Shown here one piece after another: positions 1 to 11,585 of a DNA stretch of 64,000 nt. Position numbers and translations under genes: made by a program. The notes beneath the pieces are model-generated. The model did not search any database and was not told where the DNA came from. It saw only the letters and a program-made list of their open reading frames with translations. The DNA comes from Oscheius tipulae (lineage: Eukaryota; Nematoda; Chromadorea; Rhabditida; Rhabditidae). The stretch lies in contig JASJZH010000004.1 in assembly GCA_037178975.1 (NCBI GenBank), positions 3,720,001-3,784,000 on the forward strand, written 5' to 3'. Position 1 is the stretch's first letter, and every line of letters starts with the position of its first letter.

Positions 1-1028
1 CTAGTTCACATGAGGAGACAGCGAGAGAAACTGGTCCAGACTGTGGTTAGTCGAGACCCTAAAACTAAAGAAAACTCAATTAGGAACAGTACATCTTCTG
101 TCATCAGGCAGTCAGTCAGTTGATCCGACACGGAATCACCAGGGTACACGTCGATCTTTTCCAGGTTTGTCTCTTTTTTCTGTTGCTGTAACTATACCTA
201 TCACTGCAGAGATACATCGACTACCTCGGGGAGGAAAATGCCAATGGAAAGTCGCGAATCGAGATGCAGTACGAGGTGAGAAAGAACCAGATTCAATCTA
301 ATCCGTTTAGGAACTGTACAAGTGTAAACACGTTCCTCAATGTTCTCTGCCGGAAGAGTACATCGTTCTGCCCGGTTATCATCGAATCGAGGAGTTTGTT
401 GTGGCTAGTTGGCCCGTTGAGAATGAGCAACTGTGGGAGCTGATCTGGAAAAGGAACTGTCAGACTGTCGTTCTTTTGGGAGACAACTCCTATTGGATTC
501 ATCTGGAGACTGTCAGAGAGATGTCAATCCAATACGGGGAACAGTTTGTCGTGCTACAAAAGGGAGAAGATCAGCTGTGTGTCAAGATCATCTTACTTGA
601 CCCAGCCGTGTTGGAGACCAATTTCTGGAAAGAAGTCGAACGACTACAGAAGAAAATTCAAGCATATCACGATGGTCCCCTGCTCATTCTCAACCCTCTT
701 CAAAAACTCCACACGGTTTGATAAAATTAATGCAAACTGAATAGTTATTCAGACGTCCTCTCTCACTCGTAATGGAGGAGTGACAACCACTCTTGCCAAT
801 GGCTCGCCTCTGAGTCAAACGCTGTCTCTTCCTTGTCTCGTTCAAACTACTTCTCCTTCTCTCGCATACTGTATGTGTGCTCTCACCGCTCTTGCCTGTC
901 AACTCGAATCTACGGGTTGTATCGATGTCGTCTCCATCATCTCCTCTTACCATTGTCTTTGGCAACTCCGTGATATAGAATTCATTTATGATCAATTGAC
1001 CATTTTAGTGGGAGGTAGTCGGGTCTAA
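1..1028 (+). CDS. Receptor-type protein tyrosine phosphatase, 3' part, degenerate D2 domain
   Basis: This is the last part of a gene that begins left of the window. The first exon reads [10 protein letters not shown], which is the end of a catalytic D1 phosphatase domain (the R-x-x-R...MVQT helix). Exons from about 208 onward (YIDYLGEE..., [28 protein letters not shown]) match the order of a second PTP domain. The catalytic HCxxGxxR loop is missing: the expected place reads GPLLILNP, an insert follows, and the later CLVQTTSPS lacks the arginine. The fold resumes at [20 protein letters not shown], so this is a pseudophosphatase D2, as is known for many receptor PTPs. The intron 715-751 is 37 nt. 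The stop is at 1026-1028 and a polyadenylation signal AATAAA is at 1042-1047. Which receptor PTP it is cannot be told from this part. Confidence 0.75.
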
Positions 1029-1157
1029 CCTCAACTTGAATAATAAATATTTATAGCTGAAACAAGTAAATACAACCCCGAAAACCCGGGTTAAAGTCGA
1101 GGGCAAAGGCCCATTGCACAGATGATATCACAGAATAATAATAAAAAAAAGTGACTA

Positions 1158-2503
1158 TTACGATTCATCTTCATCGTCGGCCTTCGTCGACATCAAGGGC
1201 CGGGTGTCTACCGACTTGTTGCCCAAACTGACTACACGTTTCTTGTTACTCATTTCCAGCCATTTCACATAGGTATAGGCAGCAGATCCGAGGAGAACAA
1301 TAGCGTTACTGGCCCACCTGAAAAGAAACATTTAAATTTTATAACTAAAAAAAAATACCACATGAGCGTCTTGACTTCCTGCCACCATGTTACAGCCATA
1401 ACTGTTTGAGCGGCGGCCTTTGCGGTGCCAGAAATGTTATGTGTCAGCGGAGAAGTTGCCTGTAAAAAAGGATGCAATTGATTGACTTTATCTCTTACCT
1501 GAATCTGCCAGCCAGTGACGTATCCCATCATGAAGCCGAAAACTCCGGAAAGAGTCATGAGAGTCCAGAAAGAAAAATCAAACAGCTTGGGAAAATAGAG
1601 AATTTCGCTGAATTCGCCGCTGTAAAACGATTACTGTTTCGATAGATAACATAAAACAAACCTGAACAGCATGAGAGGAAGGAAGAGGAAGACAGCATTG
1701 AGATTGTTGTACATGGTCAAACGCCAAATGGAATCTCCGACGGAACCAAGCGATCTTTGTGTGTAAATGGCATTTAAGGCAACACACAATGAGGCCAATA
1801 CTCCATAGATTACTCCTGATTGTTCAAAAATAAAAAATAAATAAAAACACGAACCAGTGACTGACAAAGATCCGACAGCGTCTTCTTGATCGACTCCTAG
1901 GAAGAATCCGAAGATAATGAGGAAACAACATCCCATGGCTTTCATCGAGGTGGTCTGGCCGAGAATGAGGTAGGAACAAATCTAGGAAATGATTTATGAG
2001 AAATAGACATTAGGGCAAAACATACCACGTTGAAGACGGTGGTGAGACTTCTTCCCACATAGTAGAACGACACTCCGACGTATTTCAGGCAGAGATTGTT
2101 GAAGGCGATCATAGCCACGAACACGATAGAGAGCGGTAAAACCTAGAATAGTTGCTCAGTCGAAAAGTGGAAATAAGGTACCTCGCGACTGATTTTTTGA
2201 TCCAAACTCATTTGAGGGAACGAGATGGATTGTGGGAAGGACTTGGAGAGGGCAGAAAGGCCGAAACACAGAGCGACGGTGACTACACATTGATACCAAG
2301 TAACGAAGAGGGGGGCATCAAGGCGTAAATCTTTGCTACTGAGGAGATACTTGTTTAGAAAAACTAGACCGATGGAAAACACCCTGAAATTTTCTTTCAA
2401 AAAAAAAGCTATATGAAACCAACCAATATGCGGATACGGCAGTCACGACTTTGAGTACCTTGCTCTGTGATGTCGCTTCCTTTTCTTCTTCCCTAGACGT
2501 CAT
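1158..2503 (-). CDS. GDP-fucose transporter-like nucleotide-sugar transporter (SLC35C1 family)
   Basis: Drug/metabolite-transporter fold of about ten membrane helices that should import GDP-fucose into the Golgi in exchange for GMP. Recognisable stretches are FLNKYLLSS near the N-terminus, [50 protein letters not shown], and a C-terminal [23 protein letters not shown] followed by a hydrophilic tail ending DDEDES. All these positions match the SLC35C1 family. The ATG at 2503 is preceded by TTTTTCAG plus three bases, a good trans-splice acceptor. Five or more short introns interrupt the gene. It is the last gene of a same-strand run with rbm-22 and hars-1, 292 nt after the rbm-22 stop. Substrate specificity is inferred from family resemblance. 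Confidence 0.85.
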
Positions 2504-2794
2504 GCTCTGAAAAAGAGAACGTCGAAGAACAGTCAAAACGGCAAAAGCTATGAGCCGTTTCCATGGGCGTGAAAATGCCACGCGGGCACTGCGTGTCGTC
2601 CCGAAAGGAACCCTATTTGCACTCTCGCAGATCTAATCGTGCTGACTGTTCATATTCCAGATAAAAAAATTGGTGACATGCCGCAGTATGTTCAACACAA
2701 AAATGGATGGAAATTTATCAGAGGACCAAAATACCAGACTGAAGGATCGTATTTACGGGAGATCTACAGAACGGAACAATAATAACAAGGGATT

Positions 2795-4294
2795 TCAGTC
2801 GACATAATCGCCCTTCATTCCGAGACGAGAAGGATCCTGACTAGGGTAGTACATTTTCGGTCCGCTTGATGTAGTAGCTGAAATAGTTCAGATTGTTTGA
2901 GGACGGGTTAGTAAAATACCTTCGGAAGAAGTATTTCCGCCGCGACGGAGAGCTGGAACAACAAGAGCAGATGGTCCACCATAGGTTGGAGGAGCAGGAG
3001 GCATCGGAAGTCCAGAGGGACCATCGAATCGAGCACGCTTGGCAGGAGCCATATCCTCTGGTACAGGACAAGCTAAAAGGAAGGGTTTGAAGAAGGCCTA
3101 TTCAACTAACGATTAGGAATGGAAGGAACGGGATCCATAGGACGGTTCGACATTTCGACAGATTTCTGAGCTTGCGGCTGACCCCAACGAATAGCCACAT
3201 TCTGGCCCTGAAACATTTGTGTCAAACCAGTCAATAGCTGTTCTGACCTTGAGATTTAGCTTTTTGAAGGATCGTTCTGCAGCAATTTCCGCGGCCTCGC
3301 GAGTTGTGAATGTAATGAAGGCACACTGCTTGGTTTCCAGGAGACGAAGATCACGGATATCTCCGAATTGATAGAAATGGTCGCGTAGATCCTTCTCTGA
3401 AATGAGTCCAGCAGTTCCCAAGTTTCCGAGGTACAATGTGGTCACAGAGGAGTCAACGGGTGGCTCAAGAGTGGGCAAAGCCTTAGCTCTGTTCAAGATC
3501 TTCTCAGCCACAGGATCGTTCGTTCCATAATATCTGTCCCGAATATTTTGGTTGGACAGCGGATCATCTGGATCGGTGGGTTTCTCGTGTCTAGACAACG
3601 TGTTAGTCAAATTTTCAAACTAGTCAACCTGTAAGGACATTCGTCTCCTCGCTTGCACTCTCCTTTGACGAAGAAAGAGCAGATATGAGGAGCATTTCTC
3701 TTGTAATACGGAGCAGTCCTTGCCATCTTTTTCAACATTTCATGTCCAGCCGAGTTGACGGATGCTGTCAAAGCAGCAACCGGGTTGTTTGGATCGCCAT
3801 CAGCCAATTGTCTGAAGCAGAAGGTATGCAGCTGAGTGTACTTTTACCTCTCCACATTTTGAAGATAGAAGTCACGATTGACACCTTGACGAGGAAGTGT
3901 GTCCGCCACTTTCAATGCCTCATCACGAACTTGAACAGGAAGACCTAAAAAGAAACTTATTGGCGAAAAACCAATAAGTACCGTATTCCAAATCGAACAT
4001 GCACGTTTGACAGACGTTCTTGACTTTAGAACAGGTCTGACAGAGCTCAGTACTCTTGTAACGAGCACCCTTTCCAGGCTGCCAACGGAAGGTGGTGAAG
4101 GGTCGCTCACAGATCTTGCATTCTTTTCCAAACTTGTCTTTCATCTAGAGTATCTGATTGCAAAACTGAAGAGCATAACTAACCATTCGAAGGTACGGAT
4201 TGTTGCCAAGACATGTCTGGCAGAGAATGGGAAAATCCGAATCTTCCCAGTTTACTCGATTGTATTGTGAATAAGACGATTTTGACATAGACAT
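2795..4294 (-). CDS. rbm-22: Pre-mRNA splicing factor RBM22/Cwc2
   Basis: RBM22 links the spliceosome catalytic core (U6 snRNA) with the NineTeen complex. Reading from the N-terminus: a cysteine-rich zinc region ([43 protein letters not shown]), a CCCH finger ([19 protein letters not shown], spacing C-x7-C-x5-C-x3-H), then an RRM with RNP2 TTLYLGNLG and RNP1 [10 protein letters not shown] proline/glycine-rich tail ends in GMKGDYVD. Length is about 400 residues, as in animals. The start MSMSK at 4294 follows an ATTCAG acceptor six bases upstream. It lies 199 nt after the hars-1 stop on the same strand, so co-transcription is likely. As I recall, the C. elegans orthologues of both lie on T11G6, which supports conserved neighbourhood. 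Confidence 0.93.
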
Positions 4295-4460
4295 CTTGAA
4301 CTGAATTGGAGATTAAATCAGTTCTGAGCAGAACAAAAGATATGGTCTTGAAATAAATCAGTAGGAAAATGAGCAAGACGAAAAATTTAAATTTTAGCAA
4401 CAATCCTAGACAACAAGGACAATACGATGTACCACTTTAAATATAGAAACCAGAAGCGAA

Positions 4461-4570
4461 CAATAGAAACTAGCTCATCGATTGGAGCAGATTTAGCAAA
4501 TTTTGTCAAGGGCAGAACGTAAGACGGCAGGAAGTTTGTCAATAGGAACTAGCTCATCATCGATTGGAGC
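4461..4570. repeat. Direct duplication of hars-1 3' coding sequence into its 3' UTR
   Basis: Positions 4461-4488 and 4540-4570 are near-identical direct copies. They differ by one A/G change and one 3-nt (ATC) insertion. The right copy encodes [10 protein letters not shown] of HisRS. The left copy begins four bases beyond the stop codon on the minus strand, so it is non-coding unless the stop is read through. It looks like a recent slippage or segmental copy of about 75 bp period. Confidence 0.85.
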
Positions 4571-6339
4571 TTCACGTTCCTTGACGTTTTTTAACTTGAC
4601 AACATTTGCTGCCAACTCGCTCTCTCCAATGATCACAGCAAAGGGAATGCGCCTTTCTTCAGCATACTGAATCTGGTTCAGGAACTTAGGATTGCTCTTC
4701 AAGAATTCAGCCACCTAAAACATGGAAAGTACAATATGATCAAAAGAACATTACGCGAAAGTTCGAGTTTCTCAGAGATTCCGCAATCTTTCTTCTTTGG
4801 GTTAAGAGACCTTTTTGAGCGGTAATAACGATCACATCCGTGTCAGTTGTACGAATTGTATTGGGTTGAGCCTGAAATACTCACTAGAAGCTGAAGGTAA
4901 ACGACTAACTTGACTGAGGGCGTCCTTAATAGCAAAGAGACGCTCGATTCCAAAGGAAATTCCACAACAGGGTACTTTCGACTTTGGTGCGAAAGAGGCA
5001 ACAAGACCATCGTAACGTCCACCAGCAGCCACGGAGCCAACTCCAACTGGAAGGGCTTCTCCCTTCTCTCCTTGTTCAGCAGCAACACCTTCAAGTGCAT
5101 CTGAAACATACTTTCATTACAAACAAAACATCAAGATTACTTGGAATGGTAGCTTCATAAATGACTCCCGTATAATAATCCAGACCACGTGCAAGGGAAG
5201 GATCGAAACGAACTGAGCTTACCGCCACATCCTCACAGAGTTTGACAAGAAGCTGAAAATTCCAACTATATTTAGTGAATGCGACAAACCTTCAGCTCTG
5301 CAACACCCGTCTTGAATTTTTCATTGGAAGCGAGCTCCGGGATCACAAGAATCTTCTCAAGCAGTTCCATATTATTCAGCGTTGGATTGAATTCCTTAAA
5401 GCGGACAAACTCTCCCAATTTTTGGGCTGCATCGCGAGAGACGTTTTTAGTGTTGACGAGCTCTTCTTCAATCTGACAAACAGAGTATGTCATTCGACTT
5501 CGAAAAGAAATACCTCAACCCAAGGCTGCTTATCCAATTTGTCGACAGAGGAACAGATTGCTTTAATCTGCTTCTCTTGACCGATGGCAGCGACCATAGC
5601 TTCGAGTATGAACCGGTGGTTTACCTAAAGAGTAGCAAGATAAGTACGAGGAACAAGCATACCTTGATGATGAATTCTCCCACGTCGAGCTTGGAGAGAA
5701 CCTTGTGGGCAATAAGAAGACATTCACTCTCGGGCAGCATCGAGTCATATTGGCCAGCAATGTCGTAGTCCTGAGAAAAGAATAAATCAGCCAAAATAAA
5801 AACCTACACATTGGAAGAATTCTCTGTAACGACCTCTTGTCATTACGGGCTGATCACGACGGTAAACCTTTCCAATGTGGTATCTTTTGATAGCGTTGAC
5901 TTTGTTCATTGCACAATAGCGGGCAAAAGGTACCTACGAAACGTTAAATAGTTGCAAGAAGCTGGGCAAACCGTGAGATCGTATCGCATTGATAGAAGTT
6001 CTCCTCCTTGGTCATCAAGATCATAGACGAGCTTTCCTCCTTCTTCGCCATACTTTCCCATAAGAATCTAGCAACAGCTTATTTACGACAGCAATGAAAT
6101 AGTCATACCTCACGTCGCTCGAAAATAGGTGTGTCGATACTCTCGGCGTCGAATTGCTCAAAAACTTCAGTAACAGTTCCTAGCACTTTCTTTCTGAGGG
6201 CCATATCTCGTGGTGTATAATCTCTTGTCCCTAAAATTTTGAAATTGTAAGAAAAGAAGGACAAACCTTTAGCAGTCTTCAGCACAAGTTTGCCCGAGCC
6301 GCCTCCAGACTTTTCCTTCTTCTCCGCTGCGGCCGTCAT
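4493..6339 (-). CDS. hars-1: Histidyl-tRNA synthetase
   Basis: Class II synthetase charging tRNA-His. Visible motifs are KGTRDYTP at the start of the catalytic domain, MRYDLT (motif 2 region), [13 protein letters not shown] (histidine site), [13 protein letters not shown], and SFGIERLF (motif 3). The anticodon-binding domain ends [18 protein letters not shown]...LDKIC. The start at 6339 ([10 protein letters not shown]) follows TTTCAG by 12 bases. No N-terminal WHEP domain is visible in this product, and a mitochondrial form with an upstream exon is possible but not shown. Short introns interrupt it throughout. A 28-nt near-copy of the last coding part lies just after the stop (see repeat at 4461-4570). 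It heads the run hars-1, rbm-22, transporter. Confidence 0.93.
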
Positions 6340-6925
6340 TCTTTCCTTTATCTGAAAATTGATGTTGCTGACCGTAAAACATGGTGAAGAATAAAAGAAA
6401 TAAGCACCCGGCGACCGCTGCGATGAGAATATACGATGGGTTTATAAACAGATTGCGCACACCTTCGAATTAGCGAGGGAATCATCCTCTAAAACCAAAT
6501 TTTTATTACATAGAGTTCAGTGAGAAGGAAATATCTATTGAGGAATTGCCAAAACACTGTAACTTCGCTGTCCAAAGTTAGGCTACATATTAAAGTATGT
6601 CTGGCATGTTTTGGCCGGTGCGTAAATGTCATTTTCGCGACATTTATGCAATTTATGGAATGAACAAGCATATCTATATATCTGACGAAAACAAACTATG
6701 GAAAGAGAGGAACGATGATGCCTCGGCGGACAATCGAAATTCCAGCCTGTAAACGCAGTGCATGGTGATTTCAGTTCCGCGGTATTTCAAAACTTCTCCA
6801 TTTCATCAATCGGCTGCTGTTTCCATTTGTCACCCAAATCCTCATTTTTTTTCACAACGTCTTTCATGTGTAAAGTGTTCTAATAACGTTCCACTTTTAT
6901 TCGTACTGAAAGATTAAGGTTTTAG
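6340..6925. promoter_or_regulatory. Divergent intergenic region hars-1 / selenophosphate synthetase
   Basis: 586 nt between two genes transcribed away from each other, so promoters of both should lie here. On the minus strand a TTTCAG acceptor at about 6352 implies either trans-splicing or an upstream hars-1 exon. I find no convincing coding segment or RNA gene. Confidence 0.5.
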
Positions 6926-9139
6926 ATGACGTTGGAGCTGAAAGAGAAGATACTTCAAGGTTTCCATCCAACAGAACATGGTCTTCCGGAGGATTTTGTG
7001 TTAACGAAGTTGACGGCGATGAAAGGATGTGGCTGTAAGGTCCCGAGACACGTAAGGCTTTTGCTGCTGCTATAACAAAAGGTTTCAGATACTCCTGGAC
7101 TTGCTGAAAACGTTCGGAGAAGACATCGTAGTGGACAACGATGCTATCGGTTCAAAACAAGAAAACCGCTAACTGTGCCATTCGTTACAGGTATTGGACT
7201 CGATAGTTGTGTGATACCTCTTCGCCATCCCGGACTCAATTTGGTGCAAACCACAGACTTCTTCTATCCGCTGGTAGATGATCCTTACCTAATGGTTAGT
7301 CTGCTAACTTTTGCTTTCAACATTCACTTGAAGGGCCGAATAACATGTGCTAACGTCCTCAGTGACCTTTATGCCATGGGCGTAACAGACTGCGACAATA
7401 TGCTCATGCTTCTCGGAGTGTCGGTGGATCTAAAAGAGCAGGAACGGAATACGATTGTGGAGATGATCATCGCAGGATTTAAGGTTTGTTTACTAGTTAT
7501 ACTGTAATTTGTAGTTTCTAGGAAGCGGCTGATTTGGCAGAAACAAAAGTTCGAGGTGGACAAACAGTTAGGTAAGGCTTTTCGTCGTCCGATCTGAACG
7601 TCTCCAGATGTCCTTGGCTTTTACTTGGTGGTGTTGCATCCAGTGTTGTGAAAAACGATGAGATGATTCGTGTGGACAGAGCGAAGCCAGGAGATCTTCT
7701 CGTGCTTACAAAGGCCCTTGGAGGACAGGTAAATTTTCTAAACTTTGCAAAATGAAAAATAAGATCTTTATTTGCAAGCAAGACCCTTATTTCTTCTCCT
7801 CCTTTGGTGCTGCGAGAGGGAGAGTTATTGGCTCAGTCACGACGCTGACAATAGGGTTCGAGACGATATTGTTTTTGTTTACCACGGCTTCTCGCTCGAG
7901 CTTAGGTGCCTCCTTTTCGTCCTCATTTTCCTTTTTGATCTTGTCTTCTTTTTTCTCTTCCTTCCTCTCATCCCTTTTGCTGGCTTCCTTCTTTTTGGAA
8001 CCATCCCTCTTCGATTTCTTCTTCTTCTCATCCTCGTTTTCTTCTACTTTTCTTTCACTCTTCTTTCGCTCGCTCTTCTCCTTTTCCTCTTCGATCTTCT
8101 TCACATCTTTTTGTTCCTCCTTCTTCTCAGACGGCTTGTTTTCTTCATTGCTCTTCTGGTCCTTATTCTCGAGCCTCTTCTTCTCGCTCCGTGCCACTTT
8201 TACTTTCTCCCGACGTTCTGATTTCTTAGATGGCTTAGATTGCTCAGCCTCCTTGGCCTCCGATTTCATTTTTAAAGATTTCTAAACTTTTTTTGAAAAC
8301 AGCAAGAGCACACTTTCCTTGTCAGCATTTTTCCCACCAGAACATCCGAAAACCACTACGAGTAGAAGTATAATGTTGGTAGCGATGAAGTGTAGCATTC
8401 TGAAGAGCGAACCTTTGATCAAATTGTCACTTCAGTCTTTTAACTTTTATGTTTTCAAACAAAACTTTTTCGGAAATAACCATGTTTCAGGTAGCAGTTA
8501 ATTCGTACGAGTGGATAAAAACACGCAATGGAAGAGTTGACGAGCTGAATCTGGACACAAATCGAATCGTTCGGTAACTGATGATGTGAGGTTGCACAAT
8601 GTTTTTTCTAGCGCATTCCAGCAAGCTACTGAACAAATGTGTCGACTGAACAAAAACGCGGCGAAACTTCTCCACAAGTACAACGCCCACGCATCCACAG
8701 ATGTAACAGGTTTCGGAATAATTGGTTTGTTCTCGTGTTCGCGTTTGTTTCATTAGATTGTTTAGGCCATGCTGATAATCTAGCCAAGGCACAGCAAGAG
8801 AACGTCCGATTCGTAATCGACAAGTTACCGATAATCGAGTATATGGACGAGATTTCCAAGAAAATGGCTAACGGAAACGGTTTCAACCTATTCACAGGAA
8901 CATCAGCAGAGACTAGCGGTGGCCTTTTGATCGCACTATCGGCCGAGGATGCAGAGGTATATATTTGATAGAAGTATTTTATATGAAACTTTCAGAAATA
9001 TGTCGTAGAAATCGAAGAGCTTGACGGCTTCCCGGCTTGGATCATTGGTCATGTTGAAGCTTCGAAGGCATCTAAAGAAGCCATTATCTCCTCCGACTAC
9101 ACTGTCGAAAGTGTTCCTTCCAGAATTCATGGAAATTAA
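6926..9139 (+). CDS. seld-1: Selenophosphate synthetase, cysteine form (SPS2/SelD)
   Basis: Makes selenophosphate from selenide and ATP for selenocysteine synthesis. The N-terminal loop reads [11 protein letters not shown], so the catalytic position is Cys (TGT), not a TGA-encoded selenocysteine. Other marks are [25 protein letters not shown] (metal/ATP-binding Asp), [62 protein letters not shown] and TSGGLLIAL. The C-terminus is [10 protein letters not shown]. Most introns are about 40 nt, but intron 7729-8490 is 762 nt and holds another gene on the opposite strand. The start at 6926 is directly preceded by TTTTAG. It is followed 145 nt later by the RabGGTase alpha gene on the same strand, a likely operon partner. 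Confidence 0.93.
7787..8398 (-). CDS. Nested K/E-rich protein with signal peptide, inside a seld-1 intron
   Basis: This gene lies wholly within intron 7729-8490 of seld-1, on the opposite strand. One open frame (8269 down to 7787) encodes a protein made almost only of Lys, Glu, Ser, Asp and Arg (for example [18 protein letters not shown]) with a milder hydrophobic end ([16 protein letters not shown]). Upstream, an ATG at 8398 opens [20 protein letters not shown], a clear signal peptide. A short 30-nt intron (GTGCTC...TTTAG) can join it in phase to the charged part. A minus-strand AATAAA sits at 7765-7770, just after the stop. The product would be secreted or luminal, highly charged and probably disordered. 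No family is recognised. The 30-nt intron is the weak point: the gene may instead start at the internal ATG at 8269. Confidence 0.55.
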
Positions 9140-9283
9140 TGTGATGCATTCCATTCACTTTTTATGTAGAGAAATTGTCGTAAAAGTTTTAATTTATATG
9201 GAATATTTGTTTGCTAAAAAAAGTGCATTCTTGGTGCTCCGGAATATCTTATTTCGAACTAGCATACACTGCTTTTTTCAGCC

Positions 9284-11480
9284 ATGCATTTCGTGAAGAA
9301 GGAGCCCACTACTGAGGAAGAGCGACTCGCCAAAGAGAAACAGCGTGCTGTAAAATTGGGAAAGTATCTCACAGCAAGGAATCGGATTTTCGAGAAAAAC
9401 AGAGCCGGTAATTAGTAGAGGGTTCTGGGTTCAGCTTTGATTTCAGAGGAATTTGATGAGGAACTCTTGTTGTTGACCCAGGCTGTATTGAGCAAGAACC
9501 CCGACATTTCTACCTTCTGGAATCTTCGTCGGAAGACGATCGATCTCATGATCCATAACTTGACTGTATAACTCTATTTTTATATACTTTATCATAATAT
9601 TTAGGGCAAAGATGATTCTGCAAAAGAAATAAACCGTCTTCTGAACGCAGAAATGGGACTGACCCACGAATGTTTGATGCAGGCCAATCCGAAGTCCTAT
9701 GGGGCGTGGCATCATCGTGGTTGGACTCTTGAGCGATTCATTTCAACGGGTCTCGAAGCCGATTTTAAGTCTGAACTTGCGCTGTGCAAAAAAGCTCTCG
9801 ACTTTGACTGCCGGTTTGTTCGTATCCTACTTTATACAGATTTCTTATAGAAACTTCCATTGTTGGGATCATAGAAGAATCGTCTCGAAACTGGCAAAAT
9901 GTACTGACGAAGAGGAACTTGGGTAACTTCTTTTTTGTTCATCTAACACTATTCACAGCTTCTCCCTGGACCGGATCAATCATAACTTCTCCAATTATTC
10001 TGCATGGCACTACCGTTCCGTGCTCTTGCCGCGAGTTCAATTAACAAATACAGGAAGCCCGAGTCTGGACGAAGCTCTTTTGAACGAAGAACTGGAGGTA
10101 CTCTTTATTCCTAGAGATTTTCAGAGTTTCTACTGTTTGCTTCAGAAAATCGCCAACGCGTTTTCGTGTGATCCTGAAGATCAGAGCGCCTTCGTCTATG
10201 CTCGCTGGCTGTTATCGCTCGATTCCAGCAAAACATTCAGTACGTTTTCCTTGGTCTCTCTTCTATATCCTGTTCAGTGCATTCCAGCTCATCTGATCCA
10301 CCTCTTCCTCTTTCTATCACTTTCAATGGAAGAAAAACAGTCATTGTGATGTCGAAAGCTGCTAAAATGGAGGAGATTCTCCAGTTTGTCCAAATAAGCG
10401 ATCAGAACCTGCTCATTCCGGTAAGACGCTTATTATCCAGCAAATTTATATTTAGCTGTCGACTGCTTCTGTTAAACCTCGATCTGCAGTAGTTTGGGAA
10501 TTGAGGGCCACACAAAAGTTTTTATCGCGTCTTGATTCAGAAGATGAGTGGGTGTATTCAGATTCCTTGGTCAATACGGTATGTTCCTCTTGTTCTGACG
10601 CAGCGAAAAAAATTTAGAAACGGATGAAAATAGCCTATGACTGTGACATTAACCGAGCCGAAACTCTAGTTGCACGAACCCTGATGGCGAAGCTAGAGGA
10701 ACTGATGAGTATTCCTCCAATCTCTGCTGTAAGTCCCTGTTTTTACGTCGATTACTTGCTCATTTAGTGGACAAAGTACACCTATGCACTTTGTTTAATG
10801 GAACTGAATCCCGTCAAACATCACTCAAAAATCGTTGAAATACTCGGAGAACTTGCCGGCAGCATGGATTGCAAGCGGAGAGAGGTATGTTAGTTGTATT
10901 TTTTGAGGGTACGCGTCAATTTAGCTCTACAAAGCGATCATATCGAGATTGACCATATGTCATACGCTCCGTGAAGAAATTGATGGGAGATCACTGCTAG
11001 ACAAAATCCTCGAAGGAGAAGAGAACTGTCTCAACCTACAGCGGAAAGAAATCACTTCGTTCGTTTCCTTTTTCTGTAGAAAAAAAGCAAATATTCAGAC
11101 TAAGTGGTATCGAGTTTCTAGCAGGATTCCTTGAAACCCTGATCCTCGGCGAGAATGAACTTCGCGATCTGAACGATATCCTTCTTCCGCGTCTGGAAAA
11201 TCTGACAGTTTCGGAAAATCCAATAACCAGGTATTTCCGGTGTTTCTCAGGGCCATTTCGGTATTTCAGCATTCCTGCTTTACCTTGCCTCCATGGGTTG
11301 AAGAGTTTGAACATAGCTGGTACTGCAGTCACCAGCTTAGACAGCATCGTTTCCGGATTAAAGGCTCTTCCCAATTTGGAAAAGCTCATTATTTGCGAGA
11401 CAGCAGTAGTCGAGGATGTCCCACAGCTGCACGAACTTCTGGGAAACACAACTGTCCGTATCATCAATTACTGGTTGTAA
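9284..11480 (+). CDS. Rab geranylgeranyltransferase alpha subunit (RabGGTA)
   Basis: Alpha subunit of the enzyme that attaches geranylgeranyl groups to Rab GTPases delivered by REP. The N-terminus (ERLAKEKQRAVKLGKYLTAR) and the prenyltransferase-alpha helical repeats with W-x-x-R signatures are clear: FWNLRRKTIDL, YGAWHHRGWTLE, FHCWDHRRIVSKL, YSAWHYRSVLLP, ARWLLSLDSSK. A middle beta domain follows (ITFNGRKTVIV, SAVVWELRATQKF). A leucine-rich-repeat C-terminus is also visible (LSGIEFLAGFLETLILGENE, LKSLNIAGTAV, LPNLEKLIICETAV), as in animal RabGGTA. About a dozen short introns are present. The start at 9284 lies three bases after TTTTTTCAG, 145 nt after the seld-1 stop, which fits SL2-type trans-splicing in an operon. 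Confidence 0.92.
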
Positions 11481-11585
11481 CTCTCCTTCACTTTTTGTCA
11501 TTTTTACATTCCTGATAAAGCTTTTAATTTTTCGAACAAAGATTGCATTGATACAAGATTATGTACAGTTATTATACCTGTCTCC

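Noticed and set aside
6926-9139. Selenocysteine/SECIS in seld-1
   Set aside because: The key codon is TGT and no in-frame TGA is needed, so no SECIS is expected.
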